Positions 19,097-28,161 of a stretch of DNA of 64,000 bases are shown here, piece by piece (position 1 is the stretch's first letter; each line of letters opens with the position of its first letter). The notes below the pieces were generated by a model that was not told where the DNA came from, did not search any database, and saw only the letters and a list, made by a program, of their open reading frames with translations. A program made the position numbers and the translations under genes. This stretch comes from Alcanivoracaceae bacterium (lineage in GTDB: Bacteria; Pseudomonadota; Gammaproteobacteria; Xanthomonadales; Marinicellaceae): positions 450,504 through 514,503 of the forward strand of contig JADGEI010000001.1 of assembly GCA_016744455.1 (NCBI GenBank), read 5' to 3'.

Positions 19097-20316
19097 CTAG
19101 ATTAACTAGGCATACACGTCGAGCGCAATCAAAATTGTTGTTGAAGATGGGCAAAGCTATTTCAGAAGCAGGTGCACCAGCTCATCGTTTAGAAGCATCA
19201 ATGCAGGTATTGCTTGATAAATTCGATATGGAGGGAAATTTCTTTTCGATGCCCACAGCATTATTTGCAACACTTGGGGATGAAGAGGTACAGCGTACGT
19301 ATATGGTTCGTACTGAACCCAATGACATTGATTTAGGGAAAATAAGTGATATTAGTGATGTTATTAACCGCCTTGAAGATGATGAAATTGATGTCGAAGA
19401 TGCTTATAATGAAATAAAGTTGATCAATAATTCGCAACCTTTCTATGGTGCTGGTTTAACTATGTTGTCAATAGGTTTAGCTTCTGCTAGTTTGGCAGGG
19501 TTGTTCCATGGAAGTTGGTATGATGTTGTTGCGGCTTTAATAATGGGATGGTTAACTGCTTTTATCATTATATTTAGCTCTAAATATGAACATTTAAAAC
19601 TATTGTTTATTCCAATTGCAGCGACTGCTGTTGGCTTTTCTGCTATGAGTGTTAGTTATTTTAGTAACTCAATTGATCATTTTATCGTTTCGCTTTCTGG
19701 TTTGATTGTGTTGGTTCCAGGGTTAGGAATAACTACCGCTATTAGAGAATTGTCAACTGGTCATTTGGTTTCTGGTAGTGCAAGAATGGCTGGTGCAGTT
19801 ACTACTTTCTTAATGTTGTCATTTGGATTGGCATTGGGATTTATGCTGGCATTAGGTTTATATGGAGATATTCCACTACATAAACTATCATCTGTTCCTA
19901 ATTGGTTCGTCTATCTTTCTATCTTTATAATAAGCTTTTCTTTTACCGTGTTATTTCATGCGAAATCTAAAGATTATATTTGGATATTATTGACAGCTAC
20001 TATTGCTATTATAGGTTCCAAGTATGCTGGCTATTGGCTTCCCTCACCCTTTTCCTCTTTTTTAGCTGTATTAGCGGTATCAATTGTTGGCAATGTTTTT
20101 GCTTTAATCACTAAAAAACCTGCTTCAATTATGCATATTCCAGGAGTGATGTTGTTAGTGCCGGGAAGTATAGGCTTTAAATCTCTTGAGGCAATGTTAG
20201 ACAATCAAACTATTGATGGTATACAAACAGCGTTTTCAGCATTGCTGGTGGCTGTTGCATTAGCAGTTGGCCTTATAGCTGGTAACCTTTTTGTCCCTCC
20301 AAGAAAAGCTCTCTAA
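19093..20316 (+). CDS. ThrE-type threonine/serine exporter
   Basis: 407 residues. A soluble N-terminal part (1-115, with GAPAHRLE and FFSMPTALFA) is followed by about ten hydrophobic helices. This is the fused ThrE-family layout (DUF1212 domain plus a DUF3815-like C-terminal domain), and the transporter would sit in the inner membrane. PGLGITTAIRELSTG is a family-like motif. It overlaps msrQ by ATGA. Export of threonine/serine is known for characterised relatives and is inferred here. Confidence 0.85.
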   Translation: MTRLTRHTRRAQSKLLLKMGKAISEAGAPAHRLEASMQVLLDKFDMEGNFFSMPTALFATLGDEEVQRTYMVRTEPNDIDLGKISDISDVINRLEDDEIDVEDAYNEIKLINNSQPFYGAGLTMLSIGLASASLAGLFHGSWYDVVAALIMGWLTAFIIIFSSKYEHLKLLFIPIAATAVGFSAMSVSYFSNSIDHFIVSLSGLIVLVPGLGITTAIRELSTGHLVSGSARMAGAVTTFLMLSFGLALGFMLALGLYGDIPLHKLSSVPNWFVYLSIFIISFSFTVLFHAKSKDYIWILLTATIAIIGSKYAGYWLPSPFSSFLAVLAVSIVGNVFALITKKPASIMHIPGVMLLVPGSIGFKSLEAMLDNQTIDGIQTAFSALLVAVALAVGLIAGNLFVPPRKAL

Positions 20317-20490
20317 TCAATTTGAGGCTTGACCTACTTATCAATAAGAATTAGAAGTTGCTAATATATAATTAAAATTAGTCATTGTATTGTTGCCTGT
20401 GAAAAAAAAGAAGTGAGGAAATTCTTCCCTTAAGTTTAACGGTTTATTGTCTTATCTTAAGTGTGTTGACTCTTTAGGTACCTTTATTTA

Positions 20491-20511
20491 AACCAATAGT
20501 ATTGGTTTTTA
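20491..20511. repeat. Perfect inverted repeat upstream of alaS (possible terminator)
   Basis: AAACCAAT and ATTGGTTT flank AGT, followed by TT on the plus strand. It sits in the 273-base gap between the ThrE-like gene and alaS. It could end either transcription from upstream or antisense transcription. The rest of this gap is AT-rich with no gene that I can support. Confidence 0.35.
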
Positions 20512-20589
20512 CTTGTATATAAAAAATATAGTTGTACATTTTGTTCTGAATATTTAGAATTCAATTCTATTTTAAACCATTTAAGCTCT

Positions 20590-23214
20590 ATGCAAAGTAC
20601 TTCAGAAGTCCGAAGAAAATTCATTGAATATTTCATTGAAAAAAACCATGCCGAAATAAATAGTAGTTCTCTTATTCCGGCAGATGACCCAACATTATTG
20701 TTCGTTAATGCAGGTATGGTGCAATTTAAAGACATTTTCTTGGGTGCAGAAAAACGAAAATACAGTCGAGCTGTTACATCACAAAGATGTGTTAGAGCAG
20801 GTGGGAAACATAATGACTTGGATCAGGTCGGTTATACAGCCCGGCATCATACGTTTTTTGAAATGTTAGGCAACTTTAGTTTTGGAGACTATTTTAAAAA
20901 AGATGCGATTAGCTATGCATGGGATTTTTTAACAAATGTTCTGCAAATACCGAAAGAAAAATTATTGGTGACAGTATTCGAGTCAGATGATGAGGCAGAA
21001 AAAATTTGGATAGATGAAATTGGCATCGCATCAGATAAAGTGTTAAGAATTGGTGCAAAAGATAATTTTTGGCAAATGGGTGATACAGGCCCATGTGGAC
21101 CTTGTTCTGAAATTTTTTATGATCATGGAGAAGAAATTGCAGGTGGTCCACCAGGAACACCTGAAGAAGATGGTGATCGCTTTATTGAAATTTGGAATCT
21201 TGTATTTATGCAGTTTGACAAACAACTCAATGGAGATTTGCTACCGTTACCAAAACCCTGTGTTGATACTGGAATGGGGCTTGAGAGAATAACTTCAATA
21301 TTGCAAGGACAGCATAATAATTACAATATTGATTTGTTTCAACACATTATTCAATATACAGTAAGGTTGTTAAACGTACAAGATGTAGAAAATCCTTCTT
21401 TAAAAGTTGTTGCGGATCATATACGAACTTGTTCCTTTTTAATTAGTGATGGCATTCAACCAAGTAATGAAGGTCGGGGATATGTTTTACGAAGAATAAT
21501 TAGACGTGCAATACGTCATGGTCACAAACTTGGGGCAACAGAAACCTTCTTCTATAAGATTCTACAACCATTAATAGAAGTTATGAACGATGCGTATCCA
21601 GAGCTTGCGACAAATAAGCAACATATTGCTGAAACTCTTAAAAAGGAAGAAGAGCGTTTTGCAGAGACTTTGGAAACAGGCATGACTATCTTGACCAAAG
21701 CGATTGAGCAAACTGATGGTAAGATTATTACGGGAGAAACAGCGTTTAAATTATATGATACTTATGGTTTTCCTTTAGATTTAACTCAAGATGTTGCAAG
21801 AGAACATGGTTTAACTGTCGATGAACTTGGATTTGACACATGTATGCAGCAACAAAAAACCAGATCAAAAGCATCAGGAGGGTTTGCTCAAAGTAACCAA
21901 CTGCCAGCAGAAATTGTGGCAAATATCAAAGCAACAAAATTTACTGGTTATACTGATTTGACAGGTTCTGCAACAATTGTAGCGATTATCCATGAAAGCC
22001 AACCCCTTGATAAGATAGGTAAAGGTGGGCAAGGAATGATAGTTTTAGATAAAACTCCTTTTTATGCTGAATCAGGTGGTCAGATTGGAGATACAGGTGT
22101 AATTGTTAAGGATTTAGTTAAAATAAATGTTTTAGACACCCAAAAAGCAGCTGGCCAATACCATATGCATGTGATTGAAAATAGCCCAATTGATATATGT
22201 GTCGGTGAGCAAGTTAAATTAATTGTAGATAAAGAGAGAAGGGAGTCAATTTTATTAAACCACTCTGCAACCCATCTACTGCATAAAGTATTACAAGAAA
22301 AATTTGGGACCCATGTTCAACAAAAAGGCTCCATAGTTTCAAATGATAAATTAAGATTTGATTTTTCGCACCCAGATGCCATTAATCACAATCAACTTAA
22401 TGAAATTGAAATTGAAGTGAACAAGCATATTAGAATGAATTATTTAGCTGATACTCAATTAATGCCATTTGATCAAGCTTTGGAAGTTGGTGCTATGGCA
22501 TTATTCGGTGAAAAATATGGAGAAGAAGTTCGTGTATTAAATTTTGGTGGCTATTCAGTCGAGCTTTGTGGTGGTACTCACGTTAAATCAACTGGGCAAA
22601 TAGGTTTGTTTAAGATTGTAAGTGAGTCATCAATTGCTGCAGGCGTAAGAAGAATAGAGGCAGTTACAGGAAAAGTCGCAATCGAATTAATGCAAAGCCA
22701 AGAGGGAAGTTTAAAAAATATTATGCAACACATTAATGCAACCATTAATAATGTGGAAGATAAGGCTATTCAACTTTTACAAAAAAATAAAGATTTGGAG
22801 AAAAAAATACTTGGGTTTGAAAGTAAATTAGCAGGAAATGCAGCTCAAGATTTGTTGAAAAATGTTCAAAAACATAATAATATACACTACCTCTTTGAGG
22901 TGTTACAGAATTCTAAAGTTGATGCTATGCGAACTATTGTAGATAGTTTTAAAGATAAATATACAGATGGTGTAATAGTACTAGCAAACCATAATAATGA
23001 TGACAAGGTTCAATTGATATGTACGGTAACTAAATCATTGGCAAAAATTGTTAAAGCAGGAGATGTTGTCCGCACTATTACTGCAAAAATTAATGGTAAA
23101 GGAGGTGGAAGACCTGACTTTGCTCAAGGAGGAGGGGTTAGTAGTCTTGATAATCTAAAACAAGAATTGGATAATTACTTAAACGAGATAAAAAACTTGG
23201 TAAATAATGAATAA
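20590..23214 (+). CDS. alaS: Alanyl-tRNA synthetase
   Basis: 874 residues, matching E. coli AlaRS (876). It has a class II catalytic core (residues about 1-240), the tRNA recognition region, an editing domain with the zinc motif NHSATHLLH and CGGTH, and a C-terminal oligomerisation/C-Ala domain with GGGRPDFAQGGG. The start ATG 20590 lacks a strong ribosome binding site. csrA follows after 117 bases, the usual gammaproteobacterial order. Confidence 0.97.
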   Translation: MQSTSEVRRKFIEYFIEKNHAEINSSSLIPADDPTLLFVNAGMVQFKDIFLGAEKRKYSRAVTSQRCVRAGGKHNDLDQVGYTARHHTFFEMLGNFSFGDYFKKDAISYAWDFLTNVLQIPKEKLLVTVFESDDEAEKIWIDEIGIASDKVLRIGAKDNFWQMGDTGPCGPCSEIFYDHGEEIAGGPPGTPEEDGDRFIEIWNLVFMQFDKQLNGDLLPLPKPCVDTGMGLERITSILQGQHNNYNIDLFQHIIQYTVRLLNVQDVENPSLKVVADHIRTCSFLISDGIQPSNEGRGYVLRRIIRRAIRHGHKLGATETFFYKILQPLIEVMNDAYPELATNKQHIAETLKKEEERFAETLETGMTILTKAIEQTDGKIITGETAFKLYDTYGFPLDLTQDVAREHGLTVDELGFDTCMQQQKTRSKASGGFAQSNQLPAEIVANIKATKFTGYTDLTGSATIVAIIHESQPLDKIGKGGQGMIVLDKTPFYAESGGQIGDTGVIVKDLVKINVLDTQKAAGQYHMHVIENSPIDICVGEQVKLIVDKERRESILLNHSATHLLHKVLQEKFGTHVQQKGSIVSNDKLRFDFSHPDAINHNQLNEIEIEVNKHIRMNYLADTQLMPFDQALEVGAMALFGEKYGEEVRVLNFGGYSVELCGGTHVKSTGQIGLFKIVSESSIAAGVRRIEAVTGKVAIELMQSQEGSLKNIMQHINATINNVEDKAIQLLQKNKDLEKKILGFESKLAGNAAQDLLKNVQKHNNIHYLFEVLQNSKVDAMRTIVDSFKDKYTDGVIVLANHNNDDKVQLICTVTKSLAKIVKAGDVVRTITAKINGKGGGRPDFAQGGGVSSLDNLKQELDNYLNEIKNLVNNE

Positions 23215-23279
23215 AAGACTTCAAATTTAATTAAAAATGTAGTCTAATGCGTTTCCAAGATTTTATGGAATAAAACTTA

Positions 23280-23285
23280 TATAAT
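23280..23285 (+). promoter_or_regulatory. Possible csrA promoter -10 box
   Basis: A perfect TATAAT lies 46 bases upstream of the csrA ATG in the alaS-csrA gap. No convincing -35 hexamer is present at 16-18 bases. A strong ribosome binding site (AGGAGA, at about 23321) decides the csrA start. Confidence 0.35.
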
Positions 23286-23331
23286 AATAAACCCCTTTTT
23301 GGAAATAGTTAGGAAATAATAGGAGATAAAA

Positions 23332-23553
23332 ATGTTGATATTAACACGCAGAGTTGGCGAAACATTAATGATTGGTGACGATGTAACAGTTACTGTCCTT
23401 GGAGTAAAGGGCAATCAAGTTAGGATTGGTATTAATGCTCCTAAGGAAATTGCAGTACATAGAGAGGAAATCTATGAGCGCATTAGAAACGAACAAGATA
23501 ATCCTTCTCAGGAAGAGGGTTCTTCTTCTGAAGATAACATAGGTAATCAATAG
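23332..23553 (+). CDS. csrA: Carbon storage regulator CsrA
   Basis: 73 residues. The CsrA fold and RNA-binding strand [10 protein letters not shown] and the C-terminal [10 protein letters not shown] are intact (key Arg44-type residue within HREEIYERI). It binds GGA-containing mRNA leaders as a dimer to control translation and stability. It has a somewhat long acidic tail (EEGSSSEDN). AGGAGA lies about 7 bases before the ATG and contains GGA, which could allow autoregulation. A GGA-rich segment lies just downstream. Confidence 0.96.
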   Translation: MLILTRRVGETLMIGDDVTVTVLGVKGNQVRIGINAPKEIAVHREEIYERIRNEQDNPSQEEGSSSEDNIGNQ

Positions 23554-23629
23554 CCCTAGATATAAAGAGCTTTTGATACAGCTTAAAATTAAAAGCATCT
23601 TTAAATAACTATTGAATTTACCTTGTAAT

Positions 23630-23790
23630 ATTTATGGAAGGAATTATATAAGGAACTATGTTAAAAAATTAGATCGGAAAAGCGACCAAACGGCTGAACA
23701 TGTCATCAGGAATGGTTGGATAAAATTTTGGCTGGCCCCGCAGGGGTGGAGTATAGGGATGTACGGAATAAGGCGTAGCGCCTTGTTAAG
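23630..23790 (+). other. GGA-rich, locally GC-rich intergenic segment after csrA
   Basis: The 278-base gap from csrA to tRNA-Ser holds no credible gene. Between 23636 and 23767 the plus strand has nine GGA triplets (23636, 23640, 23652, 23676, 23709, 23718, 23748, 23757, 23765). Two small hairpins are visible: CCCC-GCA-GGGG near 23736-23746 and AAGGCG-TAG-CGCCTT near 23770-23784. It could be a structured RNA, a CsrA-titrating RNA, or a decayed repeat. Nothing proves transcription. A 63-codon frame overlaps it but looks like chance. Confidence 0.3.
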
Positions 23791-23831
23791 AATAATTGAT
23801 TAATATTTTTAAAGTAATAGATTAAAGAATT

Positions 23832-23922
23832 GGAGAGATGGCCGAGCGGCTGAAGGCGCTCCCCTGCTAAGGGAGTATGGGTTAAAAGCTCATCGAGGGT
23901 TCGAATCCCTCTCTCTCCGCCA
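23832..23922 (+). tRNA. tRNA-Ser (anticodon GCT)
   Basis: 91 bases, class II with a variable arm. Acceptor GGAGAGA pairs with TCTCTCC, the anticodon loop is CTGCTAA, the T-arm has GGTTCGAATCC, and the CCA end is encoded (23920-23922). It reads AGC/AGU. Confidence 0.95.
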
Positions 23923-23970
23923 CTATTTGAAATAAATTTTTATTATTATTTCAAATGGCGAAAATAGATG

Positions 23971-23999
23971 TTGACATTAGTATTGATAATCAGCATAAT
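23971..23999 (+). promoter_or_regulatory. Promoter of tRNA-Arg(ACG)
   Basis: Perfect -35 TTGACA (23971-23976), 17-base spacer, -10 CATAAT (23994-23999). A GC-rich stretch (CGCCGCC) lies at the start-site discriminator, the feature associated with stringent control of stable RNA promoters. The tRNA begins 20 bases after the -10. Confidence 0.7.
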
Positions 24000-24019
24000 T
24001 CGCCGCCTTGCAATCATGA

Positions 24020-24096
24020 GCGCCCGTAGCTCAGCTGGATAGAGTACCTGGCTACGAACCAGGTGGTCGGAGGTTCGAATCCTTCCGGGCGTGCCA
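24020..24096 (+). tRNA. tRNA-Arg (anticodon ACG)
   Basis: 77 bases. Acceptor GCGCCCG pairs with CGGGCGT (first pair G-U), anticodon loop CTACGAA, encoded CCA. It is close to E. coli tRNA-Arg(ACG). The anticodon A would be deaminated to inosine by TadA. Short inverted arms (AATCATG before, CATGATT after) could pair and bracket the transcript for processing. Confidence 0.95.
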
Positions 24097-24204
24097 TTGC
24101 ATGATTTGTTAACGTTGTTAATGAATCAAAATGTGGGATTATTTGACTAAATATTGTTAGTTAGATAAAAACACAGGCTTTTTATTAAATTTATGTCATT
24201 ATGA

Positions 24205-24233
24205 TTGACGTTGAGGGTTATTATAAATAAAAT
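24205..24233 (+). promoter_or_regulatory. Promoter of the tRNA-Pro-Arg-His-Leu (tig) unit
   Basis: TTGACG (24205-24210), 17-base spacer, TAAAAT (24228-24233), with a GC-rich discriminator (CCTCGCC) right after it. It lies 47 bases upstream of tRNA-Pro. No terminator separates the four tRNAs from tig, so it may drive all of them. Confidence 0.6.
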
Positions 24234-24280
24234 TCCTCGCCTTAAAATTAGAATGATATGTTAATTTAATTTTTTTGAAT

Positions 24281-24357
24281 CGGGGTATAGCGCAGCCTGG
24301 TAGCGCAACTGCTTTGGGAGCAGTGGGTCGGGAGTTCGAATCTCTCTACCCCGACCA
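24281..24357 (+). tRNA. tRNA-Pro (anticodon TGG)
   Basis: 77 bases. Acceptor CGGGGTA pairs with TACCCCG, anticodon loop TTTGGGA, encoded CCA. First tRNA of a Pro-Arg-His-Leu cluster ahead of tig. Confidence 0.95.
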
Positions 24358-24396
24358 TTTTAAAAGTGTAGTATAAAGACAATTAAGAAACTATAT

Positions 24397-24473
24397 GCGC
24401 CCGTAGCTCAACTGGATAGAGCATCGCCCTTCTAAGGCGAGGGTTGCAGGTTCGAGTCCTGCCGGGCGTGCCA
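24397..24473 (+). tRNA. tRNA-Arg (anticodon TCT)
   Basis: 77 bases. Acceptor GCGCCCG pairs with CGGGCGT, anticodon loop CTTCTAA, T-arm GGTTCGAGTCC, encoded CCA. It reads AGA/AGG. The acceptor arm matches that of the upstream tRNA-Arg(ACG). Confidence 0.95.
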
Positions 24474-24490
24474 ATTATAGTTTTTGTTAT

Positions 24491-24567
24491 GGCGGCCGTA
24501 GTTCAGTTGGTAGAGCCCAGGATTGTGATTCCTGTTGTCGCGGGTTCGAGCCCCGTCGGCCGCCCCA
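24491..24567 (+). tRNA. tRNA-His (anticodon GTG)
   Basis: 77 bases counting the encoded G at position -1, which pairs with C73 as histidyl-tRNA synthetase requires. Acceptor GCGGCCG pairs with CGGCCGC, anticodon loop TTGTGAT, encoded CCA. Confidence 0.95.
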
Positions 24568-24626
24568 TTTTATAAATCATATCATTAAACATAGTTACTT
24601 ATAAAAGTAACAGCCATAAGGTAAAA

Positions 24627-24712
<86 letters not shown>

Positions 24713-24739
24713 TCATTCAAAAAACAATTTGGAGCAACA

Positions 24740-26047
24740 ATGCAAATCTCAATCGATAAAACCGAAGGTTTGGAAAGGAATTTAACAGTAGAAATTCCAG
24801 CAGATAAAATTAATTCTTCAGTGGCAAAAAAATTAACTGAAATTAGTAAACAAGTCAGAATTCCTGGTTTTAGGCCTGGAAAAATACCTAGAAACATCTT
24901 GAATAACAGATATGGAAAACCTGCTAGGCAAGAAGTTATTGGTGATATGGTTAATTCAGTTATAGTTGATGCAATCAAAGAAAATGACCTTGAAATATCT
25001 GAAACTCCTGAAGTGACAGAGGCTAAAGATTTGGATGACGGTGGTTATTCTTTTGTTGCGAAACTGGAGCTTATGCCAGAAATACCAGCAATTGATTATT
25101 CAAGTGTGTCAGTAAAGACTGAAGTATCAGAAGTGTCTGATAAAGATGTTGACAAAATGATTAAAAAACTTCAAAAACAAAAACAAGAATGGAAAGTATC
25201 TAAAGCGAAAATTGCTAAAGGCGATTTGACTACGATTGAATATTTAGCTAAAGATGGAAAAAATCAAGTTCACCCAGAATCAGGAATGGAAAAAATGGGA
25301 ATATTATTAGGTGAAAGCGGCGTGCCTGATGAATTGGTTAATGCTATTATTGGAATGAAAGTAGGTGAAAAATCTTCTCTAGATATTGGCTTTCCTGAAG
25401 CGTTTTCTGTCAAAGAAATGGCTGGAAAGAAACTTACCATTGATTTTAATATTTCTGACCACAAGAAAGGCAAGCTACCTAAAGTGGATGAAGAGTTTGT
25501 TAAAGCATTTGGTGTTGAATCAGGGAAAGAAGAAGATTTAAAGGTTGAAATTAAAGATAACTTAACGCGTGAACTGTCAAATACTATGCAGTCCAAAGTA
25601 CGTGATGTTGTTCTTGCAGCATTGAGAGATAAAGTTAAAGGTGTACAAATTTCCAGTAAGATGATTGATAGAGAAAGCACTGCTCTTGCTCATCAAGCTA
25701 TGGAACAAGCTAAACAAATGGGAGTTGAGAATCCTGAACACCCTGACCATAAGGCATTTGAAGAAAAGGCTAAGGAACGTATTATTAATTCACTGATCAT
25801 AAATAACGTTTCAAAAAGTGAAGATATAAAAGTCGACTATACAAAGGTAAGGGAAAAAATTATAGAAGTTTCACAAACATTTGAAAACCCTCCGCAGATT
25901 GTAGAATATTATTATAAGACTCCTGAACTATTATCATCAATTGAAAATACTGTTATGGAGTCTCAGGTTGTAGAATGGTTAGCTTCGCAAATTGATTTAA
26001 AAGAGAAAAAGGTTGCATTTGATAAAATAATGGATGCTTCTGTTTAA
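24740..26047 (+). CDS. tig: Trigger factor
   Basis: 435 residues. It has an N-terminal ribosome-binding domain with the signature GFRPGKIPR (about residues 43-51), a central FKBP-type PPIase domain (about 150-245) and the C-terminal chaperone arms. It binds nascent chains at the ribosome exit. The frame is open back into tRNA-Leu, but ATG 24740 with GGAG 7 bases upstream is the correct start. clpP follows after 21 bases, as in most gammaproteobacteria. Confidence 0.97.
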   Translation: MQISIDKTEGLERNLTVEIPADKINSSVAKKLTEISKQVRIPGFRPGKIPRNILNNRYGKPARQEVIGDMVNSVIVDAIKENDLEISETPEVTEAKDLDDGGYSFVAKLELMPEIPAIDYSSVSVKTEVSEVSDKDVDKMIKKLQKQKQEWKVSKAKIAKGDLTTIEYLAKDGKNQVHPESGMEKMGILLGESGVPDELVNAIIGMKVGEKSSLDIGFPEAFSVKEMAGKKLTIDFNISDHKKGKLPKVDEEFVKAFGVESGKEEDLKVEIKDNLTRELSNTMQSKVRDVVLAALRDKVKGVQISSKMIDRESTALAHQAMEQAKQMGVENPEHPDHKAFEEKAKERIINSLIINNVSKSEDIKVDYTKVREKIIEVSQTFENPPQIVEYYYKTPELLSSIENTVMESQVVEWLASQIDLKEKKVAFDKIMDASV

Positions 26048-26068
26048 GCAAAAAAAGGTGTAAACTAT

Positions 26069-26674
26069 ATGTCGCGTATTGATGAAGTTATGAATTTAGT
26101 ACCAATGGTTGTTGAACAAACTGCTAGAGGTGAAAGATCGTATGATATTTTTTCTCGATTATTAAAAGAAAGAATAATTTTTATGATTGGTCAAGTTGAA
26201 GATCAAATGGCAAACTTGATTGTAGCTCAATTGTTATTTTTAGAAGCAGAAAATGCAGACAAAGATATTTCTATTTATATTAACTCACCGGGTGGTGTGG
26301 TAACAGCTGGTATGTCTATTTACGATACTATGCAGTTTATTAAGCCTGATGTAAGTACCATATGCATGGGGCAGGCTGCAAGTATGGGTTCGCTTATATT
26401 GTCCGCTGGTGCAAAGGGTAAAAGGTTTTCTTTACCAAGCTCGAGAATTATGATTCATCAACTATCTGGTGGTTATCAAGGTCAAGCTTCTGATATTGAT
26501 ATTCATGCTAAAGAAGCATTGAAATTAAAAGATAGGTTAAATAATGTTATGGCTAAACATACAGGTCAAAATGTTGATACAATTGAAAAAGACACAGATA
26601 GAGATAATTTTTTCAGCGCGGAAGAGGCAAAAGATTATGGGTTGATTGATGAGGTTTTATCACAGCGTAAATAA
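26069..26674 (+). CDS. clpP: ATP-dependent Clp protease proteolytic subunit
   Basis: 201 residues. The Ser-His-Asp triad is visible: S105 in GQAASMGS, H130 in MIHQ, and the Asp in the D-T-D-R-D region near 179. It forms the 14-mer chamber fed by ClpX or ClpA. A strong terminator follows, separating it from clpX, which therefore has its own promoter region (207-base gap). Confidence 0.97.
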   Translation: MSRIDEVMNLVPMVVEQTARGERSYDIFSRLLKERIIFMIGQVEDQMANLIVAQLLFLEAENADKDISIYINSPGGVVTAGMSIYDTMQFIKPDVSTICMGQAASMGSLILSAGAKGKRFSLPSSRIMIHQLSGGYQGQASDIDIHAKEALKLKDRLNNVMAKHTGQNVDTIEKDTDRDNFFSAEEAKDYGLIDEVLSQRK

Positions 26675-26694
26675 CTCATCATATAAACTTACAG

Positions 26695-26726
26695 AAAAAA
26701 ACCGACATTTATGTCGGTTTTTTTTT
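26695..26726. terminator. Terminator after clpP
   Basis: ACCGACA (26701-26707) and TGTCGGT (26712-26718) form a stem with loop TTTA, flanked by six A's and eight T's. The symmetry would allow termination in both directions. Confidence 0.88.
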
Positions 26727-26881
26727 GCAACACAGATTAAAAGCTCTTTAAATACTGGAAAAAACCCATATAACTATTAATATTCAGTAATATCAAAAAA
26801 AACACACGATTAGGTTACTATATTTGGTAATTTTAGTAAAATGAATACTAATTGTAAATTCTATCAATAGAAGAAGGAAAT

Positions 26882-28153
26882 ATGACGAAGAAAAGCGATG
26901 AAAAATCAATAGAAGAACTTAAACACTGTAGTTTTTGTGGTAAAAGCCAACAAGAAGTGCCTAAGTTAATTGCGGGGCCAAGTGTCTATATCTGTGATGA
27001 ATGTGTTGATTTGTGCAATGAAATAATTAAGGATGAATTCGAAGACACAGTTGGAAATGAAGAAGAAGAGTTGCCAACACCCAAAACCATTCATAAATAC
27101 TTAAATGATTATGTAATTGGTCAAGAGCATGCAAAAAAAGTTTTATCTGTTGCCGTTTATAATCACTATAAGCGGGTGCAAGCGAACCAAAAATCTAAAG
27201 ATTCAGTAGAATTATCAAAATCTAATATCTTACTAGTTGGCCCAACAGGTTCGGGTAAGACGTTGTTGGCAGAAACATTGGCACGTGTATTAAATGTTCC
27301 CTTTACAATAGCAGATGCTACTTCTTTAACAGAGGCCGGTTATGTTGGTGAAGATGTAGAGAATATTATCCAAAAATTATTGCAAAAATGTGACTATGAT
27401 GTTGATAAAGCGCAGAGTGGTATAGTTTATCTTGATGAGATTGATAAAATATCAAGAAAATCAGAGAATCCATCGATTACAAGAGATGTCTCTGGAGAAG
27501 GGGTTCAACAAGCCTTATTGAAATTAATTGAAGGAACAGTTGCATCAGTTCCACCGCAAGGTGGGCGAAAGCACCCTCAACAAGAGTTTTTGCAAGTAGA
27601 TACAAAAAACATACTGTTTATTTGTGGAGGAGCTTTTTCTGGTTTAGAAAAAATTATAGAAAAACGTTCTACTCAAACAGGGATAGGTTTTTCAGCAAAT
27701 GTAAAACAAATTGATAATAAAAAAATTGAATTAGCATTGTTTAAAAATTTACAGCCAGACGATTTGGTTACCTATGGTTTGATTCCTGAATTTGTCGGAA
27801 GATTACCCGTAACTGCAACTTTAGAAATGTTAGATGAGAGTGCATTGGTGAAGATACTAGTTGAGCCTAAAAATGCAATTTCAAAACAATTTAAATACAT
27901 GTTTGAATTAGATGATGTTGAATTAGATATTCGTGAAGATGCATTAATAGCAATTGCAAAAAAGGCTCTAGCTCGCAAGACTGGGGCAAGGGGGCTGAGG
28001 ACGATTATGGAAAATGCGTTGCTAAATATAATGTATGATATTCCTGATATGGATGATGTTACTAAAGTCGTTGTCGATAGGGCTGTTATTGAGGATGGTA
28101 ATACACCGCTAATAGTTAGAGACAATGTAGCAAAAGCCGTCAATGAAAATTAG
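26882..28153 (+). CDS. clpX: ClpXP unfoldase ClpX
   Basis: 423 residues. It has an N-terminal C4 zinc-binding domain (C-S-F-C then C-D-E-C), Walker A GPTGSGKT near residue 121, Walker B YLDEID, and a pore loop GYVGED. It unfolds tagged substrates and feeds ClpP. AGAAGGAA precedes ATG 26882. lon begins 8 bases after the stop. Confidence 0.97.
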   Translation: MTKKSDEKSIEELKHCSFCGKSQQEVPKLIAGPSVYICDECVDLCNEIIKDEFEDTVGNEEEELPTPKTIHKYLNDYVIGQEHAKKVLSVAVYNHYKRVQANQKSKDSVELSKSNILLVGPTGSGKTLLAETLARVLNVPFTIADATSLTEAGYVGEDVENIIQKLLQKCDYDVDKAQSGIVYLDEIDKISRKSENPSITRDVSGEGVQQALLKLIEGTVASVPPQGGRKHPQQEFLQVDTKNILFICGGAFSGLEKIIEKRSTQTGIGFSANVKQIDNKKIELALFKNLQPDDLVTYGLIPEFVGRLPVTATLEMLDESALVKILVEPKNAISKQFKYMFELDDVELDIREDALIAIAKKALARKTGARGLRTIMENALLNIMYDIPDMDDVTKVVVDRAVIEDGNTPLIVRDNVAKAVNEN

Positions 28154-28161
28154 AGTAGATA

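Noticed and set aside
23671..23720. Piece resembling the D-arm of tRNA-Ser (shared CGGCTGAA)
   Set aside because: No acceptor stem, anticodon arm or T-arm follows, so not a tRNA gene or clear relic.
23612..23803. 63-codon open frame between csrA and tRNA-Ser
   Set aside because: No ribosome binding site, no family resemblance, and it lies over the GGA-rich segment with hairpins; more likely a chance frame.
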